Notes: generated from the letters alone by a model not told the origin. A DNA stretch of 64,000 nt from Rosa chinensis (GCF_002994745.2 NC_037092.1:27075001-27139000); one strand, 5' to 3'. Positions 52,493 to 63,560 are shown, counted from the stretch's first letter. Translations and numbers: made by a program.

Positions 52493-52900
52493 GAAGTCCC
52501 CGTTGAGCGAAAACCCCGCCAGCGGAACTTCTCACTTGTCATCTTCCAAGTGACGAAGTCCCCGCTAAGCAAAACCCCGCTAGCGGAACTTCTCACTTGT
52601 CATCTCCCAAGTGACGAAGTCCCAGCTAAGCGAAACTTCTCACTTGTCATCTTCCAAGTGACGAAGTCCCCGCTAAGCGAAACCCCGCTAGCGGAACTTC
52701 TCACTTGTCATCTCCCAAGTGACGAAGTCCCCGCTGAGCGAAACCCCGCTAGCGGAACTTCTCACTTGTCACCCTCCAAGTGACGAAGTCCCCGCTGAGC
52801 GAAACCCTGCTAGCGGAACTTCTCACTTGTCACCCTCCAAGTGACGAGGTCCCCGCTAAGTTAAACCCCGCGAGCGAAACTTCCGCTCGTCAACTGGCAG
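52493..52900. repeat. 61-bp tandem array (about 6.5 copies) in the Gypsy element
   Basis: The unit runs GAAGTCCCCGCT-x-AGCG, AAACCCCGCTAGCGGAA, CTTCTCACTTGTCA, then CCAAGTGAC. Repeats begin near 52493, 52554, 52616, 52664, 52725 and 52786, with a degenerate seventh at 52847. The third is shortened by a deletion. CTAGCG and CACTTG...CAAGTG give each unit internal self-complementarity. Confidence 0.92.
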
Positions 52901-53466
52901 GAAAGGCAACCTCCGCTACACGCAACACCGCCGGTAGAGCTCCCTTTCCATCTTGCAAACCGCGTACTTTGCTGAGCGCAACACCACTCAGTAAAATACT
53001 GCCAGCCACTTCTACGTGATGCTGGTTCATGCTACAACAAGAGGGGGGATATCCGCCAACGGCGAATCCCGAGGCTACGCCTCACACTGACAACGACCGC
53101 CACGAGGTGTTACGGTCAGATCATCCCTACGGGACACGGGGACTTGTCAACAGTCTACAACAACCCTGATCAGGTACGTTGACCCCCGTCACCTGGGTAC
53201 TAAAGATTGGGCTTGCTACCCAACACCCTCTGCTCCGAGCAGCTCCCCCTCAACAAACAAATTGCCGACCATCCGGAGGTCCATCTTGGCTAGGGAGTGG
53301 GGGACTCCCTGGCGGGCCTAGCAGAGGCCCACCCTAAAGGGTATAAAGCGTTCTCTCAATAAATCCATGGTTGACAACGCACTTACGCTAATTATGCTTC
53401 TGCAAGTCTAGCGGAGGTAACGCTTCATACCGCCGATCAACTCCCCAACCAAGATTACCTTCCTTG

Positions 53467-53485
53467 ACTGGGGACTTGGGGGACT
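53467..53485 (+). promoter_or_regulatory. Polypurine tract of the Gypsy element
   Basis: GACTGGGGACTTGGGGGACT directly precedes the TG of the 3' LTR, the usual plus-strand primer site, with a few pyrimidines interrupting it. Confidence 0.7.
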
Positions 53486-53996
53486 TGTACCTACATGTGC
53501 ATTTGCAAGCATAATTAGCTATAATGAGCCACGCTCATTGTACCGCCAGAAGTACCAACTCCCACCAGAGTAGTGACCGACCAAAGCACAGCCAGGCGGA
53601 CTGCCGCCTAAGCCTCGGATCACCCCCAGGTCACTGCTGACGCGCCGCCAAGCGCCGCCCCAAGATAGCATCAGAAGCTTAAGACGCTGTTAATCAAAGC
53701 ACATCAGTCCCACATCGAAAACAAGAAGAAGATCAGTCTTCTCCTCACCTATAAAAGGTCCTCCCCTCTCTCCTCATTAATTACGCATTTACTACTCATT
53801 TATTGTTATGCTGCCTGTGTGCATTGACTGACTTAGGCATCGGAGAAGTGAAGACCGCCCAACGCGGTCTCTCCCTCTGTCGCCTTGTCTCTGGTGTGAC
53901 AGCTAGTGAAGGCCATCAAGTCCTCGGAGTAGCGGTCCGCCCACCGGACCCACGTTAAACGAAATATCGGCTACTGCCGGACTTTGAGCATTAACA
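53486..53996 (+). mobile_element. 3' LTR of the Gypsy element
   Basis: 511 bp, same ends as the 5' LTR, followed by the target copy TAGAC and the resumed CRK tail (TTACAGAGACATC). Confidence 0.96.
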
Positions 53997-54451
53997 TAGA
54001 CTTACAGAGACATCTTATAAATCCGGAAGCTTTGTGCCATGAAGTGTGGTTTTAGATATTAAAGAAGTATCTCCATGCTAGGGGCCCAAGTATTTTAATT
54101 TACTACCATTAATGGAGATCCTTTATTTGTTTAAGTAAACTTTTGAGCTTGATGGTTCCATCAAAATCAATAGTGTTGCAGAAAGTCTGTGTATGTACGT
54201 AACAGTTGAGGTTGAGGTCAAATGGTTTGTTTAATGCCGTTTATCTTATGTGGTTTTCTCTATTATTGAAATAAATGAGCAATTTGAATTTCTAGTTACT
54301 GGTTGTTTGGTAACTAGGCCATTTTGTTTATTGTACTGCTTTCTATTTCCATCTCTGTAGCTTGTCTCTATTTTATTGGTTTGTTGTTTTGCTTCTTGTA
54401 TTCTCTAGCTCTTCTGAATCCATTGACTAGAACAAGTGAAAAGCACACTAC

Positions 54452-54658
54452 GAACTCAATGGGGTTGGTCTAGTAGAAGCATGCTAGGCTGCAAGTGGGG
54501 CGGACGCTACAGGGTTTCTCCTGGTAATAGGAGGTCTCTAGTTCAAACCCCAACTTGTGAAAAACATCTCTTGGGGAGCGGCCATATCCAAGTTGCTCTC
54601 GGCCTGAGAGTGGTAGCTCACTCAGCCACCATTTTTGTAATAAAAAAGAAGAGAAAAT
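54452..54658 (+). mobile_element. tRNA-derived SINE, 207 bp
   Basis: An A box (TTGGTCTAGTAG, 54465-54476) and B box (AGTTCAAACCC, 54540-54550) lie at the spacing of an RNA polymerase III promoter, and the end is A-rich (TTTTTGTAATAAAAAAG). The direct repeat GCACACTAC flanks it (54443-54451 and 54659-54667). Unit A of the duplication has the uninterrupted site near 37792. Confidence 0.87.
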
Positions 54659-54929
54659 GCACACTACCGAAAAATCAAAAACCATTAAGAGCAGACAAAA
54701 TTAGCTAGTCAAGAAATTGACTAGAACTTGGGGACGTAGATCAAATGAGCAAGTCACCAAACTTGGAGGGTAACTGCAGAAGAATAACACAAGGAAGAAA
54801 GATGAGAGGGGAGGGCTTGGATTTACAAAATCACAATTTGCAGGTGATTAACCGAGGAAAATAAAAAAGAAAAACAACCCAATCTTTGAAGAAGAAGAAC
54901 TGACACTATGCCAATAACTCAATCATACA

Positions 54930-55460
54930 ACAGACGTCAGACGACAGAAAGCTAATTTTCTGTTGTTTGAAATTTTCAGACAATAGACAAACCTAACTTT
55001 GTTGTTTGAATACCCACTGAAACACAATTTTTTCATTTTGAGTAAATGGGTGACGTTCAGACAACATTTTAATGTTGTTACGCCCAGATAGAGATGTACC
55101 TATAATTTCATTCCTTTGAAGGCTCTTATTGAAACAACATTTTTATGTTGTTGGCTCCAGGTAGAGAATTTCATTCCTCTGAAGCCTCAAAGCTTGACTT
55201 ATTCAAACAACAGTATTCTGTCGTCTGAATGAGTTGGACTGAAAAGTAGAGAATTTCATTCCTTTGAAGCCTCAAAGCTCTACTTATTCAAACAACAGTG
55301 ATAAGAAAATTCTGTCGTCTGAATGAGTTGGACTGATATTTTAGAAATTTCCCTCCCAATCGATTAAGATATTTCCCTCTAAAAATTGGTCAAAACCCTA
55401 GTTGAGTCAAAGAGTTGTAAGCATCAGACAACTAATTTGACATAATTGTGTTGTCTGATT
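54930..55460. repeat. Left subterminal repeats of the CACTA element
   Basis: Multiple short copies of AGACAACA, TGTTGTTTGAA and CTGTCGTCTGAA in both orientations. There is also a direct repeat around AGAGAATTTCATTCCT and GAAGCCTCAAAGCT (near 55166, 55247). Right-end counterparts lie at 59020-59250. Such motifs bind the CACTA transposase in known elements. Confidence 0.75.
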
Positions 55461-56470
55461 ACATGTGGGAGTCAACTCATTTAATTTTTGGGTTTTTTTG
55501 TCTAAGGCAAAATTGCCTTCTACCTTTCATTTGTCTAAGCTCGACTCCATTAAGAGTTTCTCAAGTCTCTCTCTCTCTCTCAAAATTCTCGCAGTCAATC
55601 CCGACATTGAGCTCTCCTCCCTCTACAAAACCTCCGACCACCCCAGCAAAGATCTCGACTGCCTCATCTATACAGTGCCTCTTCCTCTTCCCATTCAACC
55701 CTCTGTTCAGATCCACTCTTCCTCTTTCCTTTTTTGGGATCGAAGTATATTAAACAAAAAAGAAAAGGAAGACGCCGACTATGAAATTCTTACGAGATCT
55801 ATAATTGATTTCATGTCAGAGTCCATAGACTCCGACTCGCCGACTTAGTGTGGTTCACCGTTCACTCCCTCACCGCCTCTCTCTTTTTCCGGCGACCTCT
55901 GTTCTCTCCGAAACCTCTCTCCGTCCGTGAATGATCGGCGTCTGATTCAAGCATTTTCTTCCTCAATTGAGCATCGTCGGATCTTGTATCTCACTCGCAG
56001 CGATTCGTGTATAGCTTGACCTCCATGGCGTCGATTTCAAGTGGTCAGTACCTTTCTTCTTGCTCATCCTAGGTTAACTGTGCCGAGTTTTTGATTTCAG
56101 ATTGTGATTTTATTTTGCTTTGCGAGGTATGATGGATTCTTCTTATAGATGCTCGCGACTAGTGTGCATCCTTTTTTAGGGTTTTGATTTCAATATCTAG
56201 AATTCATTTCTGCTTCATCTCATGGCTTCGATTCTGAATTTCTATTAGTTTCTGGTTCGTAATGTATGTCAGGCTTTGAGAAATCTGTGCTATTACGATT
56301 CCACGGTAGGGTTAGTTCAGTGAAGGATATACACACGAGGGATGGGTTAATCGATATGGATGCATTGATATTGGGTTCTGTCAATTCTCTATTGGTTTTG
56401 AGAGTGGTGATTTCTGTTGTTCTGAATCTCTTATTAACACTAGACTAATGCATTTTGCAGGTTTCCGTGA
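55461..56470 (+). other. CACTA interior: possible captured 5' gene region
   Basis: A frame at 55465-55848 has a CT-rich leader and Ser/Pro-rich peptide of unknown source. At 56023 ATGGCGTCGATTTCAAGTG followed by GTCAGT could be a short first exon with a splice donor. Further intron-like borders occur at 56460 and 56638. Their link to the adenylate kinase exons is plausible, but the reading frame could not be closed with certainty. Confidence 0.4.
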
Positions 56471-57078
56471 GTACTTGAAACATAGTAAGTTTTACTGGCA
56501 CCACTCTTAGTACTCCGTTATGTTTTTCTGAATTACTTTTGATTCACCCAAACATGAGGGTTATGTTGTAGCTATTCATTACCATTCTTGAACCTAAATC
56601 ACTTCTTCCTTGACTCTGTTTTCATACAGGTCTCACAAGAGTTGCTAAGATCACTGGTAAGTTTTCTTCAGCAGTATTATATATATACATGCTTAAAGAA
56701 GGTGAAAGTTCAAATGCTAGCTTGACACATTGCTGGCTATCATCCCTAACAAAATGTTGACACATTCCAAGATAATCTAGTTATTCTGTCTGCTTTCGCT
56801 ATAACTACATACTTATAAAATGAATGAATCATAAATATATGCTTCTCTAAGACGTCTTTGTTTAACATAGTCTGAGTTTGTCATTATCGGAGAAAATGAT
56901 AAGTATAATAAGAGTCTAGGTGCATGCCACAAATCCCTGTATATAGCAATGACCATTTGAGGATCGCCCACAAATCCAATGTTTGTGAAAAAGAAGAAAA
57001 CAGATATCCATCTTTGTGTTTTATGGTGATTTGGTTATTTAATTAGTAAGTGTGTATTTTCTGTTTTGATCATGGCAG

Positions 57079-57401
57079 GGACTGAAGTTGAGTTGTTCTT
57101 TAAAGGAACCGCCTTTGAAGGTTATGATTTCCGGTGCACCGGCTTCTGGGAAAGGAACTCAGTGTGAATTGATTGTCAAGAAGGTAACCATTTTCATAGG
57201 GATTGAAATTGGAGACTAAGGAACTTAGTAGTTTACATTTTCTTTGCTAGGATTGATATATGCATCATTTAGTTTGGATTGGTACACATATCAACAGGGG
57301 ACCTTCTAAGAGCTGAAGTGTCATCTGGGACTGAAATTGGAAATAAAGCCAAAGGGTTCATGAATGCTGGCAAGTTGGTTCCTGATGAAATCGTCACAGC
57401 T
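57079..57401 (+). pseudogene. Captured adenylate kinase exons inside the CACTA element
   Basis: Two exons with GT-AG borders, 57079-57183 and 57273-57401, join in frame (...CELIVKK | FGLVHISTG...) to give 78 residues. They contain the P-loop GAPASGKGTQ and [15 protein letters not shown], the N-terminal half of the adenylate kinase core. Wording is closest, from memory, to the plastid-type plant adenylate kinase of the AMK5 group. The enzyme interconverts ATP, AMP and ADP. The LID domain and the rest of the core are missing, so no active enzyme is expected. Both exons have an undamaged frame, suggesting recent capture. Confidence 0.87.
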
Positions 57402-59010
57402 GTATGTATTCTAGGCATTCACATGAGTTAGAAATATTGCATTTTTCATGACTCCGTTATCTAATTGGTAACATAATCACGTGCAGGGATTGCTAACTAT
57501 GTTCATATATGTTTGTGTTGTAACTCTTGATCCTCAAACATTGGATTGTTTTATCCCTTGGAAAAACAATGGAGTTGTAACTTCTAAGTATAATAAGAGT
57601 CAAAATGAACAGGCAGTAATTCACCATAACAATTTATGCTATAATATCTTATATTCTTCTCCACCCCTGCATTCAGCTGTAATTACTAGCATAGTTCTAC
57701 TTTGAATTATTTTATCTCAGTATGGTCAGTGGTTCAGAAAGTCTCTTCTCTATTGCTGAGTAGTCTCTCAGTTCAGATTGTGGTAAACATCCTTATGTTG
57801 TTCCTTTATGTCTCATGTGTTGTGGTTTTAAATGATAAAATTGTGCAAGGAGGCTCTAGCTTTATCTTTGTTGATTTCATTTAATTGTTTTTAATATATG
57901 CTGATTCTTCAAACTCTCGAGCGGGCAATTGGTGTTAAGTCTGAAATTGGTACGAGCTCATCCTTTCAAACTCTTCTCTACCAATTTATTCTACTTGCTA
58001 CTATAAATACGACAAATGTCGTTAATTGGTTGCAGTTAACTGCTTGAGTGCATTAGATTGAAATGCACTCACTTTGTAGAAAGTAGTTTTCTTTTCGGTT
58101 ACAATGTGTTCGTTCTTGTAGTTGGATTTTAATCCTGAATTGTAAGTTTGTGTTCCATTTGCTTCGCTTTGTGCTTATTTAAGATTATATGCAGCACTTA
58201 CTAATTATAAGATCTCATTTTGTGGCTGTTGTACCATTTATGTCTTGGTCTAGCAATATCATGTCATAAGAAACTCTACACAAAGTTGTATTCCCTATGA
58301 TTTGGCATACCTGCCTTTTGTCTTATTCTTTCTGCTATCTGCTGATTCCTCACTTGAGACCTGCTGAATATAAGAGAACTGGTAATGCAGCAGAAGTGTT
58401 ATGTTCTATATTGGGCAAAAGGCAAAAATATACATAAAGAGAGAGAACAGGTAAGCAACAAAAGTTTAGCATTCTAGCAGACTAAGAAGGCCAAGCCACA
58501 GGAGGAAAAACAAATGTCTAAGTGCCCTAGAGTACATTGAAATTATTTGCTATCCAGCTTTCAATAGTTAGATTTCATGGAACAATTAATGACTATTGTA
58601 AATGTATTTTGGTGGCTGTAATAACAGAATATATGTATTTTTGATGAGTGAAATGACTTTTGAGGTTTTCAGAATGAATGAGAACATCAATGAATGGCAG
58701 GAACAAACTTATATGTGTCATCTGAAATACAAGGCAACAACTAACTTGAAAAACAATATGTTGTTTGAGCAACAGAAAAACAATAGAATAGAAAAACAAA
58801 TCTATTGTTCTATATACATTCAGACAATATAAAATTGTATCTTAAACACAAGTTTAACCATAAATAACTGTCTTATGTTATGAGTTAAAACGACAGATGA
58901 TTGTAATTGAAATTTGTTTTCAACAACAATAAACTGTAGTTGAGAACCAATACAAACAACACATAATTCTTAGTACTGTGATTGAAATGGGAATTAAACC
59001 ACAAAAGTTA
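57402..59010. other. CACTA interior without recognised genes
   Basis: AT-rich, intron-like sequence after the second kinase exon. No transposase motif was found on either strand. Confidence 0.5.
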
Positions 59011-59559
59011 AAGAACTCTGTTGTTAGTCTTCACGTTTGCCAACACATTTCTGTCGTCTGAAATCTTCGTAACACACACATGTACATGTGAGGAATCAAT
59101 CAGACAACAGAAGACCAAAAACATGTCTGTCGTCTGAGTGCAATAAGACGACAGAGTTTCTACGTCGTCTGATTGCACAAGAGACGGCAGCGCCTCAGAC
59201 GACAGAAAATCATGCAATCAGACGATAGATATTATCTGTTGTCTGATTAACTTTTTGGCATAGTGTGAAGCACTAATGTTAACCTTTTTATCAAACGGAA
59301 ATTAAGATTACTGAATGTGAGCTTCTATTCGTACCTCCAAAATTGATATTTAGACCTCCTTACTTAATAGACCTCCAACTTAGTTTTATAAATAACCAAT
59401 ATGCTATCTACACGTCCCTAATTTTTCCATAATACCCATAATCCAATAATATCAATAAAAGCCTTTTTTTTTTAGAGTGTTCTATTCATATACCTCCAAA
59501 ATCGGTAGTTGGACCTCCATCAATTTTTGAACATTTCACAAAATTTATCTTACTCTTGA

Positions 59560-59655
59560 TACAATTAGAGCACCCACTACCTATGTACGAAGTCATGGGT
59601 TCGAGTCACAATGGGGGCAGAAGTGAAACCCTTTGATTATCTTTTTTTTTTAAAA
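59560..59655 (+). mobile_element. Possible SINE fragment
   Basis: TTAGAGCACCCACTACC and TCATGGGTTCGAGTCACAA resemble the D-arm and B box (GGTTCGA) of a tRNA-derived SINE, followed by T/A-rich tracts. No target duplication was found. Confidence 0.35.
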
Positions 59656-59736
59656 AAAACAGAGAAGCTGAAAAAAAAAAAAACTTTCAATTGATAGTTG
59701 TCTCTCTCCATATTGTTTGTGTGTGTGTGCATATAT

Positions 59737-60575
59737 GAGAAGTTTTATATACACACCCCTTAAATTTTTTTGCCATCAAACTTCCATATCTACCTCTCCT
59801 CATTAATAAAAAAATAAAGAAGATTCTACAAAAATAAAATAAGAATTAAATGCTTTATATATCAAATAATTAATTTAATATTGTTATAGTTAAATTTTCT
59901 CTTCATCGTCAAGATACAATCAGCCTCTCTTCAATATCATACTCGAACGTCAATGACAGATGAAATAATTGTAGTCCATATGAAGAATTAACAAGCAACC
60001 AAATTGGTTGAAATATATCGTAAGAAATTATAAAACCATCAAATATATCTTGGATACATGAATACATCATCATCAATCACTTCACGCATTTGCGAAACTA
60101 CAACTATGGCTCATTCTTTACCAATTTTAATATTGGCTATGACTATATGGATCATGAAGATATTGACATATATTGAATCTTTTAAAATCTTAGAGGCATT
60201 AAGTTTTTCAACTTGAAGAAAAACAAAGGTAAGAAACTTAAGTTATTCAATCTTCTAGAGATATATATACCAACTTTTTTTTTGAAAGGATATATACCAA
60301 CTTCTTAATGTAAAAGAGAAGAAAAGTAATAGTAATTACCATATTGATATGTCGTTGAGTTAATTTGCAATTAATTCCATAATAAATCAATTATAGTAAA
60401 AGAATGTATTAAATAAAAATTTATGATACATAGCCAACCTAATTTTTTTATAAAGTTTTTCTCATTTATTTATTTAATGAGGAGGGGCATAGATGAAAGT
60501 TTGATGAAAAAAATGAGACAAAAAATATAAGGGATGTGCATTGAGTAATTGAGGGTGTGTATTTAAAATTTTTCT
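59737..60575. mobile_element. MITE-like element, ~840 bp, with ~75-bp inverted ends
   Basis: The left end GAGAAGTTTTATATACACACCC, CATCAAACTT and CCTCCTCATTAA-like blocks are mirrored at 60465-60575 (TTAATGAGGAGGGGC, AAGTTTGATG, GGGTGTGTATTTAAAA). AT-rich flanks hide any target duplication. No coding capacity. Confidence 0.65.
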
Positions 60576-60601
60576 CTATATATATATAGAGGGCTTTTCC
60601 A

Positions 60602-60972
60602 TGAAGGGATCCCTTTTTTTTGTCTTTCTAGGAATAGGGCATTAGACCAAGTTTTCGATCACATTTCAGCATCTCAACTGTTCAGTTATTAGGTCCTAAT
60701 GTATTGATCAATTGTACAAATTTTCAGCCAAATCGGTGATCGTGAAGGTATCAAACTATTTTAAATCAATGGACGAACCAAATTTGTCAAATTTGAATAA
60801 TTCATACTTATAATTTTAAATCGCCGTTTTGAATGCCTTAAAGATAATTAATTGGGCTGAAAATTTGTATAAGTGATCTAAACATTAGGATCTAAAAACT
60901 GAACGGTTAAGATGCCAAAATATGATCACAAAGTTGGTCTAATGCTAAAAGACTAAAAAAAGGAATCTCCCA
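60602..60972. mobile_element. Foldback MITE, ~370 bp, ~165-bp inverted arms
   Basis: The left arm (GCATTAGACCAA, TTTTCGATCACAT, CATCTCAACTGTTCAGTT, ACAAATTTTCAGCC) is the near reverse complement of the right arm (GGCTGAAAATTTGT, AACTGAACGGTTAAGATG, GATCACAAAGTTGGTCTAATG). Almost the whole element folds on itself. Confidence 0.82.
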
Positions 60973-62020
60973 CATTTTTTGCCAATTTGAGGGACACACT
61001 CACAACCGTTGGATCTATTTTAATGAGCTTGGACGGCTGAGATTAAGTCAAGTGATTCACCCTTTTCTAAACCTCCAACATGTCAACTCGGGTCTGTTCA
61101 GTTTCCAAATTCCCAATTTCTTGTCTTCCTATTTGGTGTTCGCAAAAGAAAAGAGAGCGAAACAAGAGTGAGAGAAAACCCAAGAGCCCGCTTACAGATA
61201 TTTTCTTCCCTCAACTATTTTTCATACAGAGTAATTTGGTTCCTCGTTTAAGTGGATTTCTTCTTCATCTTTCTATCCTCAAGTAAGGAATGAGCTGCTA
61301 ATGTTGATACAAATAAAAATTCTAGTGGAGATGACATAGATAATGATAGTTATTCGTCATAGGTAATATTAATACATCTCTATACCATACATAGAGTCTG
61401 AAACTTTTTCTTAAAGAATTAATATATTCCTTTTTCCCATGTACATGTTGTGGTCAAGATGATTAGCTGCTGCTGTACTTAATGAAGCAGAGTTTTCTTT
61501 TCAGTAGTAATTTTGGAGAGAAGGAGACAAACTGTGCTTGATTAGCTGCTGCTAGTGTTTGCTTTTTGGTTCTCAGCATCAATTTTGAGGCTAGACTTTT
61601 CATTTGGTTCTCAGTCCTAATGTTGAAGCTAGACTTTTTGTAAAGTAGGCAGAATTTGGTTATTTGAAGCAATAGCAGAAGAAGACTGAGAATAGTTAAA
61701 TCTCCGGTTAGACTTTTCATTTGTTCATTACAGCAAGTCCAAGTCTTCAAGTTCAATATTTGGATTTGATTCAACTCAGTTTCTCTTCAATAGTCATCTT
61801 CACCAAGCTAGCAACCCGTCCTTATTAACAAGAGTGAGTTCATCAGCTAGTGTGATTATTCTAGTCAAATCGGCCTCCATTTATGTAAATATACATTGTC
61901 TTATTCTGTCATGTTTGTTTAATCACTTAATGTGTATTTCTTTCTATTTTTCTGTACTGGTGCATTACTTTGAAGTTTCAACTTTCAACTCTCTTCTAAT
62001 TTCAGATTGTTTCATTTACT
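60973..62020. other. No gene recognised
   Basis: AT-rich sequence. Frames at 61080-61286 (+), 61463-61774 (-) and 61834-62034 (+) have no recognisable motifs. Confidence 0.4.
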
Positions 62021-62060
62021 TTCCGAGTCATTGAGTTTTATTCCGAGTCATTGAGTTTTA
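62021..62060. repeat. Perfect 20-bp tandem duplication
   Basis: TTCCGAGTCATTGAGTTTTA occurs twice in a row. Confidence 0.95.
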
Positions 62061-62329
62061 TCAATCCCTACATCTGTTATATATCCCTGCATAATCTATA
62101 TATGCTTGCTTGCAAATGTTTGTAGATACATTCTCATAAGTTCTCAGAAATAGAAACGATCACATATACATTCTCATAAGTTTTTAAAACTACACACTAG
62201 TTCATGAACAATTACTTTACAATCTCAACTATAGAGTAACATTTGATAATGAGCATTAATAGCCATTTTTAGACCAACATGGCTCTCCTCACTGCTCAAC
62301 AGATCATCCGTTCTTTCTTTTCTTTTCTT

Positions 62330-63560
62330 TTTTCAAAAAATGCACAATTCGTAAGGGCATATATTGTAGAATGGGAATGAACGGAACAATCCCTGAAATC
62401 GAGTTCTTTGTTCTTCGGTTTCGATCAACTTCTCCCTTATAACATCTGGAAGGGAAGCCAATGACAGGACCTGATCCAGGAATCACCCCAATTACCTGGA
62501 TACGAGCCTGCGGGCCCCACATTAAGTGAAATCCTACTGAAAATTCGGCAGAACCTCCCCTAAATACGGGCTACCCAAAAATTCACAAACCTGGACACGA
62601 TTAAAACTTTAACTTCTACTCAACCTACAATTCCATATTTACAATCCAAACATATATATTACATTCGGAATGTACAAATCCCAACATAACCTCCGTAAGC
62701 AACAACAATCCGAACAACACCATCCATCAAATTTAAAAAGGGTTATCAGAGCAACATTAATAACTAAGCCGATATCATACAAGGTAGGTTAAGTAATAAC
62801 CTACGGACAAAAACGGAAGCGCTGATTTCCAAATTCTCTAGAGCCTGGAAGCGATCTCGGCAAATCTGAAATCTGGGCATTTGAAAACGAAGGGCCCAGG
62901 GGAAAACATTTAAAATCCGTTAGAGTGAGTGGACGAAACCGAAACAAAATCTGAAACAATTAATGGAATGCTTCCCCATTTCTCTTTTTAACAAAACCAT
63001 CATGCAGCGAGACTCCATGAAATTCCAACTCAATCTTTTTTCCAAGAAAATCATTTGATGACTAGGAAGGACAGCTTCCTAGGCATCTCATGCCATCTGG
63101 GAGGGACTGCCACCAGATGACGCATCGAAAGGGACTGCCAACCTGAATAGGAGGCGGTGGTTAGTTAGGACTGCCAACTAGCCACGGGTAGTAGACGGGA
63201 CTGCGACTAACTACCTCATATCATCTGGAAGGGACTGCCAACCAGATGACGCATCAGATGGGACTGCCAACCGAGCTGTAGTCTGGAAGGGACTGCCAAC
63301 TAGACTATTACCTAGAAGGGACTGCCAACTAGGTAAGATACGCATGCGCCAAAACTGGCCTCCTTGTCAACTGCTTCCTTTTAAAAATTCTTTTCTTTTC
63401 ATAAAAATCACATTTACTCAAATAACAATCCATTTCAAAACTTAATACCATGCTGCATGCATTATTTAAATAAAATAAAGGTCCACTCACTAGTAGTCCC
63501 GCAGCTAAACCTGCTGCCTGCCCGTGTCCTCCTCGCTCGAGGGCTCAGTACGTCCTGTAA
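62330..63560 (-). mobile_element. Probable Ty3/Gypsy LTR-region fragment, reverse strand
   Basis: Read on the reverse strand this has a TAGCCCGTATTTAGGGGAGG block, an AATGTGGGGCCCGCAGG block and CCTCGAGCGAGGAGGACACG, which recall the long LTRs of plant chromovirus (Tekay-type) elements. No coding domain lies within the window to confirm it, and neither LTR end can be fixed. The hairpin array at 63063-63337 lies inside. Identification is from memory of sequence style. Confidence 0.4.
63063..63337. repeat. Hairpin array: conserved loop, different complementary stems
   Basis: The core AAGGGACTGCCAA (or close variants) occurs eight times between 63101 and 63330. Stems around it differ but pair. 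CATCTGG/CCAGATG at 63095-63120. GTGGTTAGTT/AACTAGCCAC at 63158-63186 (one G-T pair). TCATCTGG/CCAGATGA at 63222-63250. TAGTCTGG/CTAGACTA at 63280-63308 (one G-T pair). TTACCTAG/CTAGGTAA at 63309-63337. A bulged stem GTAG/CTAC surrounds the variant near 63199. A related perfect hairpin CTAGGAAG/CTTCCTAG lies at 63063-63083 with loop GACAG. Two core copies (near 63131 and 63261) lack a clear stem. Confidence 0.85.

Larger units (their letters stand above)
42360..53996 (+). mobile_element. Ty3/Gypsy element, Tat-type, 11.6 kb
   Basis: LTRs of 509 and 511 bp (TGTACC...TTAACA) are flanked by the 5-base duplication TAGAC (42355-42359 and 53997-54001). Domain order is gag, protease, reverse transcriptase, RNase H, a second RNase H-like domain, integrase, which is the Gypsy order with the extra RNase H of the Tat lineage. 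A ~4.9-kb region after pol holds a long antisense ORF region and a tandem array. The LTRs differ by a few percent by eye, and gag and pol carry several stops and frameshifts, so the element is moderately old and not autonomous. Confidence 0.97.
54904..59265 (+). mobile_element. CACTA (EnSpm-type) element, 4.36 kb, non-autonomous
   Basis: The ends are CACTATGCCAA and TTGGCATAGTG, flanked by the 3-base duplication TGA (54901-54903 and 59266-59268). Both subterminal regions carry repeated motifs such as CAGACAACA and TCGTCTGA. Unit A shows the empty site (GAATTGAAGCACTAG near 38098). No transposase is recognisable. The interior holds exons of an adenylate kinase gene, so it is a gene-carrying (Pack-type) CACTA element needing a transposase from elsewhere. 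Confidence 0.95.

Noticed and set aside
57079..57401. Functional adenylate kinase gene
   Set aside because: Only two core exons are present; the LID and C-terminal parts are missing and the piece lies inside a CACTA element.
63063..63337. CRISPR-like or simple satellite array
   Set aside because: The spacer-like parts are complementary stems rather than random spacers, and the context is a plant nuclear repeat.
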